Of a DNA stretch of 64,000 nt, positions 56,166-64,000 are shown piece by piece. Origin of the DNA: Linnemannia hyalina (lineage: Eukaryota; Mortierellomycota; Mortierellomycetes; Mortierellales; Mortierellaceae); the NCBI GenBank assembly GCA_019671135.1, contig JAHRHY010000004.1, forward strand, positions 310,001 to 374,000. The letters are read 5' to 3'. Position numbers and translations under genes: made by a program. Each line of letters opens with the position of its first letter. Positions within the stretch are counted from its first letter, which is position 1. The notes under the pieces were generated by a model, which saw only the letters and a program-made list of their open reading frames with translations, did not search any database and was not told the origin of the DNA.

Positions 56166-56960
56166 CCTTATTCCATGCTCCCTTGTGCTCAGCCGTCCTC
56201 GTGCTCAACCGTCCCTTGTTTCAGTCTTCCTTGTACTCAGCCTTCCTCGTACTGAGCCTTCCATGCTCCCAGTCTTCTTAGCAATCAGTCTCCTGTTCTA
56301 TATCCTGTCTTATATTCCAAGCCTCGTTTCGTCCGCCTCCTTGACATCGTTCGTGATATCTTCTCCACGGATGCGTCATTCCCAATCCCCTCGTTTGTCG
56401 GGTTGCCAACAGTTGATGCGCCCAGTCCAGCCCTCTCATCTGTTCGATTGCCTTCAGTCAACATATCTTATTCCATTTCCTTGTCCATGGTATCGCTGCC
56501 CATGGATATGTCAATACCTTCGTCCGTCACACTCCTTCCGTCCATTCAGCCAATCTGCCCTACGATGCCAACCGACCCCTGCCATCCCCTATGTCATCTC
56601 GACCACAAGAAGACAATTGATTCTGGCTCAAGTCCTCCATCCTTCGTCGAAATCACCAAAACCATCGTCAAGGATAGTGCGTCCATTGAATCCGGAACCG
56701 TCAACCCCAGTCCACTTCGATCGTATGTCCATGCTGCCCGCCGTCCGTAACAATCCCGATCCAAAAGTCATCCACCATGTGGTTGTCTGTCGTTGGTGCA
56801 GAGAGATGAACATGTTAAGTTGAGTGTTAATCTCTCGTTCCTAAAACAGCCACAAATTCGACGTCACGCGCAATGTCCCCTATGTGCACACAAACCGCGT
56901 TCCCTCTATGTGCACACATCCCTTACTCCCTCTATATACACGCGTGCGGGAAGACAGCCC

Positions 56961-57162
56961 GCTCACCAAAATTGTTCACATGCACATCCCTTTTCTTCGT
57001 TCATGCAAACTCTCTTTTCCTTCCTGTCGTTCTTAACCAATCCCGTTACACTTTCATTACAGCCGGCTCACCAAAATTGTTCACATGCACATCCCTTTTC
57101 TCCATTCATGCAAACTCTCTTTTCTTTCCTATCGTTCTTAACCAATCCCGTTACACTTTCCT
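56961..57162 (+). repeat. 105-bp tandem duplication inside the LTR element
   Basis: A unit beginning GCTCACCAAAATTGTTCACA occurs at 56961 and again at 57066 with few differences. Confidence 0.88.
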
Positions 57163-57522
57163 TGATCACGCCATTCTCTCTTCCACCCCATGCAACAACA
57201 CTCTCTGTTCCCTCCTCCCTCCTTCAGCAAGCACGCCATTCTCCCCCATGCACAAACTCCTTTTGTCCTCACAGTCAACCACACCATCATCCTTTCACCT
57301 CATGCACACACCCTTCCAGTTTCCTTCCAGTTCCATTCCAACATGACCTCAGTTCATCGACAGTTCGCCGTTGCTCGACATTCAAAAGCAACAAGCTGCC
57401 CATTCTCACTTCTCTTCTCTTTGTTCCCTACACCCTTCCATTCCCCTGCCTCCATTCCCCTGCCTCCATCTCATTCGCCTACCTTCGTTCACACCGCTAT
57501 TCACACATTTGCTTCCCCATTC

Positions 57523-57554
<32 letters not shown>

Positions 57555-57598
57555 AACATATACACAACCTTTCCTCTCTCACAACACCGACCACCACC

Positions 57599-58225
57599 AT
57601 GTCCGCCAAGCGAGCACACTTCAGTTCCTCCGTCAAGACCATTCCGGATGCCCAGCCCAACCGTCGTACAGCCTCACTCCAACACCAAAAGTCCTTTAAT
57701 GGTGAGGACGACCCTGAGGCAGCATCCATTCGAAGCACTTTCCCCGCCGCACAGAAGCCGTCCGAGGAGCAAGAAACGACGTCCGATAACGACGAAGCCA
57801 ACACCACCTTCGTCACTCAGCAAACCATCAACCTTGATCCCGAAGACGACGAAAAACCAATCCTTGAAAGACCACAAGTCCATGCGGCTTCTCTTTCTAC
57901 CCAAGAAAACCTCGGACCATGTCAGCCAACCCAAGTTGGCAGCTTTCTCGCACAGCTGGAGATTGCGTGGCAAGAGACGCGCCAGGAGATGTATAAAACC
58001 GCTCCGTTGTGTAGCGACACATCCCTATCCCCGAACCTCCTGGAATGGTACCGAAGACACTATGTGGACCTCCGAGAACAAGAAAAAAGCCTTCGAGGTG
58101 ACATTGGTCGCCTAACCCCTGTCCCTCCGATGCCAATGGACCCTCACCTCAAGTTTTACCAGGAAGCCCTCCACGCCTACAGAGAAACTCTTCAAGAGTA
58201 CTGGTCGAAGAGGCCCCACCCCTAG
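57599..58225 (+). CDS. Only plausible protein of the LTR element (208 residues, function unknown)
   Basis: The ATG at 57599 sits in an ACCACCACC context right after a 28-base A tract and is followed by 208 codons with normal composition, unlike the pyrimidine-rich surroundings. The N-terminal half is acidic and Ser/Thr/Gln-rich. The C-terminal half (about 115-208) is predicted helical: FLAQLEIAWQETRQEMYKT, LLEWYRRHYVDLREQEKSLR and LKFYQEALHAYRETLQEYW. No zinc knuckle or protease motif is present. It could be a gag-like structural protein or a captured host gene. It ends about 300 bp before the polypurine tract. Confidence 0.55.
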   Translation: MSAKRAHFSSSVKTIPDAQPNRRTASLQHQKSFNGEDDPEAASIRSTFPAAQKPSEEQETTSDNDEANTTFVTQQTINLDPEDDEKPILERPQVHAASLSTQENLGPCQPTQVGSFLAQLEIAWQETRQEMYKTAPLCSDTSLSPNLLEWYRRHYVDLREQEKSLRGDIGRLTPVPPMPMDPHLKFYQEALHAYRETLQEYWSKRPHP

Positions 58226-58543
58226 GTCTCCTTTAGAAGGAGGAGTGTCAGAGTCCCACTCTGTCCTCTTTCCCTTGCCCCTTCTCTCCTCTGTTTTCCT
58301 TCTCTCTGCCTCTTCTATTTATCTCTTTTTCCCTGTCTCTTTTCTCTCTCCTCGCACCTCTCTCATTTCTCCTTCTCCACCACGTTCCTTGTGTATGTCG
58401 CGTATCCCCTGTCCCCACGCCCTTACGTGTTCCGCGTCTTTCCCATCTCCTGTCTTCGGTCACTCCCTTCATTTATTTTTTTTAACCAAGTCCAAGCCGA
58501 TCATGGCCTGAAACTTGATGAATTTTTTTTTAAGAGGGGAAGG
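58226..58543 (+). other. LTR-element 3' internal region with polypurine tract
   Basis: About 320 bp of C/T-rich sequence without a gene. It ends in an A/T stretch and the polypurine tract AAGAGGGGAAGG (58532-58543) that would prime plus-strand synthesis. Confidence 0.75.
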
Positions 58544-58750
58544 TGCAACATATTAGGTTTACTATTGCTCTCTAGTTAGTCATTCCTTGTCACCCTCTGT
58601 CACCTCTGACTTTGTATGACACTACACCTAGAAACCTAGTTGGCGACTTTGTATATATATTTAGTTGTATCATAGTAATAACATCAATCATCACTGCTTC
58701 AACTCTCGTCCCCGTTCTATACTTCTCTGTCCCAGTCTTCGCCTGTTGCA
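58544..58750 (+). repeat. Right LTR
   Basis: 207 bp, matching the left LTR base for base as far as I can read; followed by the GTACC target duplication. Confidence 0.93.
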
Positions 58751-58914
58751 GTACCTGGCGGAACTGTTTCTGCCGCCAGGGCCATGTCGTGATTGACCGA
58801 CATGGGTAGGTGGGGGATAAAAAAGAGAAAAGAGGGGTAGTAGAAAGGGGAAGGGGGGCCGTCTGGGGCGGGGTGCGAAATATATAAAACTTGTGCAAAG
58901 GGGAAGAAAGAGTT

Positions 58915-58939
58915 GCTCTACCATTTGAGCTAGATCCCC
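58915..58939 (-). repeat. tRNA-Ala 5' fragment between LINE copies 3 and 2
   Basis: 25 bases matching tRNA-Ala positions 1-25 on the minus strand. It lies between the 3' end of copy 3 (58940) and the 5' end of copy 2. It is the left copy of the duplication made by copy 2, and equally the first part of the tRNA that once followed copy 3. Confidence 0.9.
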
Positions 58940-59522
58940 GACGGTTGTTACACCTCGGGTATGTTTAATTTCGGGTCATTCAGAACTCCTCCGTCTGGTT
59001 CCCGCTACCTAATTTTTGCGACGCCACCAAAAAAGGGCTGATAAAAAAATGCTACTCTAGGATTTAAGGTGTAAAAAAATGTAGGGAGGGGACAGTAGGA
59101 AAAAGAGGGAGGGAGGATCCAAGTTGGAAGTTATAGTACAGGGCGAAGGTAAGGATGGGGGAGGGGGTGGATCTCGGCTCGGGGGGGTGTTAGAGCTGTT
59201 GGGCAGGCATCGCCGCCTTGGTACGGTGCCTGTTGGTCTTGTGTGGGCCAAAACAGCCGTTGACTGCTTGTTCAAAGTGTTTCCGCTGCTTAAACGGGTG
59301 AGATCCATGTCCTCTGTGTCTGTGATCTGATACGGAGGTGAGCATGAGCGTGTCAGGCTCGAGGGTAATGACGTTGAGGCTTGTGTGTGTGTTTGGTGTT
59401 TGTGTGGGTTTGTGTTTGTGGGTTTGGAGGAGAGGAGGGGAAAAGGATAATAGAAATAGTGAAAAAGGATAATAGAAATAGTGAAAAAGCGATTAGAGAT
59501 AAAAAAAGGTGAAAGAGAAAAA

Positions 59523-59561
<39 letters not shown>

Positions 59562-59655
59562 AAAAGGTCAAGCGAAAGGCGAAAGGGAGGGTATATAGAC
59601 GCTTGACGTAGAGATACAGAGAAATGAATAAGAAAGAGAGAGAAAAGAAAAAAAG

Positions 59656-59706
<51 letters not shown>

Positions 59707-59755
59707 AATCTATACTAATTAATCCTGCTGGCTGCCCGTTCTCCTCCTGCTCATG

Positions 59756-62700
59756 TTATGGTGGTTGGAATGCGTCTCCGAACTGAGGTCCCTTCTTGGT
59801 CACCTTGATATGTGGTGTGTGGTGCCACACCTCATAAAAGGCGTTCTTGCCCGCGTGCGGGTCCATCGGTGCCTCCTCTTCTCGGATCGGCCTTGTTGCG
59901 TTCTTCTTGTCCTGCTGCTCCGCTCGAATCCACTCCTCCATGCCTCTGGTACGGCAATTCTGGAGAAAAATCGACTGTAGCGCGCCTGGCTCGAGTTGCT
60001 CTCCTGCTCCCAGCTTGGAAAAGGTAACATATATCGACCAGAGTGCTGCTGTTTGCAGGTGGTATACAAGAGGGTAGTCATTCATGTTGTCTCGTTCAGG
60101 CCAACAAAAAATCCTGTCCTGGGCGGTGCGAGACAAGTCGTTGAGGTCAGGGTAAATAGTCTTGATGAGGTCATGCAAGCTGTCCCAGTGTGTCGCCAAC
60201 TCTGGACAGTCGTGAAAGGCATGACGGTTGTCTTCACTCGCTCCTGTATCGCACCGTCTACATGTACCGTCCGTATCCGCTTCCTTGTAGTGCTTGCGGA
60301 TATTGTTGGTGGTCACCCTGTTGTAGGCCAGCTTGTATAGAAGGTCGTGCTCCTTGCGACGTAGGTTCGTGTTGTGTACTCGGTCCCAGATCAACTTCCA
60401 CTGCGCAGCCGTCCAGTCCCATGGGAAAGAGGCTTGGCCCGGGTTAGCGAGCTTGTCGGCAATGGTGATGGGCTGGGGGAGCTCAAGTCCGCTGACGATT
60501 GTGCTTCGTGCTTTGCGGACAGAAAATTCTTTGAGGGGTGACTTGTGTTTACCAAAAAGAATGGCTTCCCTTGGATCCGAGTCTGTAGTGGTTCCGTCCT
60601 TGAGTAACGCCTTGACCTTTGTCCATGACATGAGGATGTGGTGGGTGAGGGTGTCGGCTTTTCTGGACTTGATGGCTTGGGGTGTTGGGTTTTGTTGCAT
60701 CTTTGTTGGTGGTAGTGCCGCAAAGTGTGTGATAGGTGTGTCTTGTTGAATAAGGGGGCGGGTGTACTGGGCAACAGTCTCAAAGGTGTGCTGCCATTTT
60801 ACTCCTGGCCGTTCCGTCTTCCAACGAGCAATCCACTTTGCCTTGAGGGCAAGGACTTGAGAGCGAGGGTGTATAAGACCCCATCCTCCGTCCTTTTTTG
60901 GCTTGAAAAATGTATCCAGCGAGATACGGACTTTTCTGCCATGCCACAGCACGTCCCTTAGGATATTTTCTATTTGGTCGTAAAAATTGTTTGTAAAGGG
61001 GTAGAACGGTGAACAGTGCCATAGTTTGGATAACAGATATGTGTTCAAGACAGTGACTCTGCCCTGAATGGTGAGACCGCGCAGCCGCCAGGCTGCGGTC
61101 GATCCCTTCAGGTCATTAATAAGTCTCTTTTCGATCACTTCCAGGTTAAATCCATTAACGGACAGTTCTACACCTAGATGTGTGAATGGTGCTCCATATC
61201 TTTCCCAATTTGTGAGGTGATCAAAATTGAAATAGTGTTGGGCCCAAGGTTGTAGTGGTATGAGTGCTGTCTTGTCCTTGTTTACCTTGGCTCCTGATGC
61301 AAGTTCATGTAGAGCCAAGGCCCCCATCACTACTTCCTCATCCACTCTGGAGATGGACAGGGTGGTGTCATCTGCAAAAGCGTTCACTTTGGAGGCGTCA
61401 CCGTTCGGGAGCAGGGTACCACGAGCTCTCTGGCTGTAGTACCTAAGAAAGGGTTCAAGAACAAAGTTGAATAGTAGTGGTGCTAGTGGATCGCCTTGTC
61501 TCAGTCCTCGTTCAATTTGAAAAGGCTGGGTCATGCGTCCATTGACAATGATTCTGCTCGACGGATTAGTATAGCATCGAGTAATCCACGTCCTGAAGCG
61601 GTCTCCAAAGCCAAAGGCTTTGAGCGCTTCATGAAGATACTTCCATTCTACTCTGTCATATGCCTTTTCTTGGTCGAGACTAAGAAGGGCATCAGCAGGG
61701 AGGTCGGGGCGTGGGTGTCTCTCCATCGCGTCATTCAGATCCAAAAATTGGAGAATGCGATGTTGTGCCAACTGTTCGTCTGTGATTTGTTTCTGCACAT
61801 GCTGCATCAAAAGATGCATATTAAGTACGTTGTCATGACCCTGCCTGCCCTTGACAAAACCTGTTTGCCAGGGCTGGAGAAGGTAGGTGGCGACCTTGTT
61901 GACTCGTTCTGTCAGTGCTTTTGTAAAAATTTTGTAGTCGCACCCAGAAAGGGATATAGGGCGATAATTTTTGCACAACGATCGTTCTCCTTTTTTAAAA
62001 AAAAGGGCGACGGCCGACTTTTTGGTCGACGGGGGCAGGTCAAAATCCTCTTTCGTTGCCTCGTTGTATACTTGTGTCAGCAGGCCGGATAGCATGTCCT
62101 TGAATGTCTTGTAGAATTCAAAAGGTATACCGTCCTCACCTGGCGCTTTGCGGTTTGCACTCATATCAATTGCTTTTTCTATCTCGACCGGGCTCAAGTC
62201 ACTGTCCAGAATGGCGACATGCTGGGCTGTGACCTGAGGAAGATCCCGGAGGAGAGCTGATCTAGCCATCGCGTCTGAGCCTTGTGATGTGTATATGGTC
62301 TTCCAAAAGTCCCTGACTACTTCTTCTCTCTCCTCGGTTGTGGAGGTAAAAGTGCCGTCTGGTTTCTTTAAGTGTGGAATTAATTTTTTCGCTCTTGATC
62401 CTTGCAAGACCCGTGTAAAGTAAGGAGAGGGGATCTCTCCTTCTTCTATCCACTTTACCCTGGCCAAGATAGCGAGACGCTCTAGAGACTGTTGTTCGAG
62501 ATCAATAGCCTCCGCCGTGAGGCGGGCATAAGTGTCTGCTGCGTCCTGGTCAGAGGGGTCTGCAATCAATTGCTCGTTTGTCTGTTTCATTTTTCGTTCA
62601 ATGGTGTGTTTCTTTTGGATTTGTTTTTTTCGCTCCTTTTTTCCAAATTCGGACGACACCTCCAGAATCCTTTCCTTTGCTCTATCCCAGAACTCGAACG

Positions 62701-64000
62701 CTTTTTCCTCTGGGATGGAAATGCGTGAGGACATGAGATCATCCCACAATTGTCGGATAAGAGTAATGTACTCTGGATTCTTTAGGAGGCCTTTCAAGTC
62801 CAAATTATCATATGGTGTTTGTTACATCTCTGCAGATCTTGACGATATCCACCGCGTCCATTAGAGGAGAATGTATATATGATACCAAGCATATAAGACA
62901 ACCATTGTAACATTTTTTGTTTAACTATCCTACTAAACACCAACCTATTCTCCAAACAACAAAGTCTTCTTATTTTTCGCACACCAAACTCTTGAATGTG
63001 TTCATCTACTATTAACCTGTAACCCTCACTGCAAGATTCGACAGAGTAGTTCTTGTATGTGATCATCTAAAGCACTTGTATTCCCAACTGTATCTTTGTC
63101 GTGAAATACAGGGGAGAGATTACATTTTAAAAATTCTTGTGCTGTCTATTGCTATTTTATTCTGTGTTCTGTTGCCCACTATGAAGAGATATGCCAGTTA
63201 TGGAAGTCAACACTCCGTTCCTTGGACTTTGGATATTTTTTATATGCCTTTTTATATCCTCTGCACATGAAGGGGCCGCTAAGGTGGCGGACATCGATCG
63301 CACGCTTGCGATCGTCGTCTGCAATGGTCTCGGTGGATGACAGTTGACAAGAGATGACCGCATGGTCGCTCTGTATACCTGTGCACACTGTGACTTTTGC
63401 ATCTGAGGCAATTGGAAATAAGGTTGGGGTTGAGACAAAAATGTAATCAATGCGTGTTTGCACAATCTCACTTTTGTCTGCCCCTATTTTTCTGTGTTTG
63501 GTTCGACAGGTGAACCGACCGGCTTTTGTAGGGCCTCCCTCTTCCACTGGTGGCATAGTATCTCTCAAGTCGAGACGAGTGAGAATATTCTCAAGGTGGT
63601 GCCAGTGGGAGCGGTTGCGTTGCCCCGCCTGCAGGGCGGGCAAGCGATCGTTCTGTATGTCTTTGTATGTGTTGAAGTCACCTCCAATAACCAGTCGTTG
63701 ATGTTGGAGTACATCGACTGGGAATCGAAGGAGAAATGCTCTTCTTTGGTTGTGGTCAGAGGGGGCGTACACACTTGCAAAGCGGTATTCTACCCCGTCT
63801 ACTAAAAAGTCAAAGTAGACGATACGACCGTTCTCCAGCGTGTGGCACTTGTCTGCATCCATCTTGATGTGTTTTGATTTGATCAGAATGGCCGTATGCT
63901 GGGAAAAATAGCTCTCTCGAGCCCATTCTCTCCTCCATTCGGGAATCTGGTTGTCTTTAGGGTTACACTCTTGTAGCGCAATAATGTCAAACGGTTGTGT
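59756..64000 (-). pseudogene. LINE copy 3 ORF2, split by a MITE and cut by the window edge
   Basis: Reverse transcriptase and zinc-motif part at 59756-62784, with the AFADD site intact. The endonuclease part runs from 63280 to the edge. Single-residue differences from copy 1 include Gly to Val shortly after the active site (SISRVDEE). It is broken in the same way as copy 1. Confidence 0.92.
62785..63279 (-). mobile_element. 495-bp MITE-like element, copy 4 (inside LINE copy 3)
   Basis: Reverse complement of copy 1, at the same ORF2 position with the same TTA/TAA flanks. It was therefore copied along with the LINE, not inserted independently. Confidence 0.88.

Larger units (their letters stand above)
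55262..58750 (+). mobile_element. 3.5-kb non-autonomous LTR retrotransposon nested in LINE copy 2
   Basis: Two 207-bp LTRs (55262-55468 and 58544-58750) start TGCAACA and end TGTTGCA and show no difference by eye. The target duplication is GTACC (55257-55261 and 58751-58755). Directly after the left LTR lies TGGTAGCAAAGG, matching the complement of a eukaryotic initiator-Met tRNA 3' end except for one base. Directly before the right LTR lies a polypurine tract AAGAGGGGAAGG. The internal 3.07 kb has no protease, RT, RNase H or integrase. It holds pyrimidine-rich tandem repeats and one small frame (57599-58225). This is a TRIM/LARD/TR-GAG-like layout that must rely on enzymes from another element. 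Confidence 0.93.
53426..58803 (-). pseudogene. LINE copy 2 ORF1, interrupted by an LTR retrotransposon
   Basis: The first 53 coding bases lie at 58751-58803. The frame then breaks at the LTR element and resumes at 55261, continuing to the stop at 53426. The remainder matches copy 1 ORF1 (Gln-rich region, CCHC knuckle, Lys patch, Ser-rich tail) with minor differences, including a shorter Gln tract. An internal ATG could start a protein lacking about 40 residues. Confidence 0.9.
48733..58914 (-). mobile_element. LINE copy 2, with intact ORF2 and a nested LTR element
   Basis: Same LINE family, reading right to left. The 5' end (TTTCTTCCCC...) lies at about 58914 next to a tRNA-Ala fragment. ORF1 starts at 58803 and is interrupted by the LTR retrotransposon at 55262-58750. 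ORF2 (53338 to 49508) is open throughout. The 3' UTR carries two A tracts (T on the element strand), and the 3' end abuts the intact tRNA at 48732. Without the LTR element it is about 6.7 kb. Unlike copies 1 and 3 it lacks the MITE, so it comes from a different source copy. Confidence 0.93.
58940..64000 (-). mobile_element. LINE copy 3 (5' part beyond the window)
   Basis: The 3' UTR (with A tracts of about 35 and 50), the ORF2 C-terminal part (59756-62784), a MITE (62785-63279) and part of the endonuclease region are visible up to the window edge. It shares the MITE at the same base as copy 1, and at several positions matches copy 1 rather than copy 2, so copies 1 and 3 have a common origin. 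Confidence 0.93.

Noticed and set aside
55330..56823. 497-codon frame across the left LTR and the minisatellite
   Set aside because: It starts inside the LTR, and its Phe-Pro-Val-Ser composition is a by-product of C/T-rich repeats.
56793..58115. 440-codon frame in the LTR element overlapping the 208-residue frame
   Set aside because: Passes through a long A tract as poly-Lys and through pyrimidine-rich DNA; the 57599 frame has better start context and composition.

Overview
The window looks like nuclear DNA of an early-diverging filamentous fungus, most plausibly Mortierellomycota/Mucoromycota (inference). Genes carry many short GT..AG introns, mostly with GTAAGT donors and TAG or CAG acceptors. 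The encoded set (septin, RNA14, UTP4, a GRAMD4-type protein, EIPR1, a GSI-type glutamine-synthetase-like protein) is fungal or opisthokont. Several proteins carry poly-Ser, poly-Asn or poly-Gln runs typical of that group. I could run no database search. Family calls rest on recognised motifs and on exon chains that I joined by hand and whose reading phases close exactly.

Positions 1 to about 34,900 are an ordinary gene-rich stretch. In order they hold: the 3' end of a Yip1-domain membrane protein (+); a 1465-aa F-box/leucine-rich-repeat protein (-); a C2H2 zinc-finger protein (-) with a candidate extra 3' exon; the cleavage/polyadenylation factor RNA14 (-, 4 exons); a GSI-type glutamine-synthetase-like protein (-, 4 exons); a secreted-type single-pass membrane protein (-, 3 exons); a GRAMD4-type GRAM-domain protein (-, 8 exons); the ribosome-biogenesis WD40 protein UTP4 (+, 8 exons); the WD40 protein EIPR1 (+, 9 exons); and a septin (+, 7 exons, the first two tiny).

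From about 34,900 to the end the DNA is a nest of mobile elements built around a tRNA-Ala(AGC) gene. A non-LTR retrotransposon (LINE: ORF1 with a CCHC knuckle, ORF2 with endonuclease, reverse transcriptase and a C-terminal zinc motif) is present three times. Every copy has its 3' end exactly at base 1 of a tRNA-Ala sequence. The two 5' ends visible here lie directly after the first 22-26 bases of tRNA-Ala. The insertion therefore duplicates the 5' part of the tRNA gene and leaves a complete tRNA gene downstream. Copy 1 (+) and copies 2 and 3 (-, head to tail) form the two arms of a large inverted duplication, with two intact tRNA-Ala genes facing each other.

Other elements are nested within the arms. 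A 495-bp MITE-like element with 3-bp target duplications occurs four times and splits ORF2 of LINE copies 1 and 3. A 5.3-kb element with 9-bp target duplications and many TGTCAGA/TCTGACA motifs near its ends sits between arm A's tRNA gene and its flank. A 3.5-kb LTR retrotransposon with identical LTRs, a tRNA-iMet-like primer site and a polypurine tract but no pol gene sits inside ORF1 of LINE copy 2. The layers give a readable order of events: MITE into LINE, LINE into tRNA gene, inverted duplication, then a second LINE in arm B, the 5.3-kb element in arm A, and the LTR element inside the second LINE. The tRNA-gene-regenerating LINE is the best candidate here for an undescribed system.
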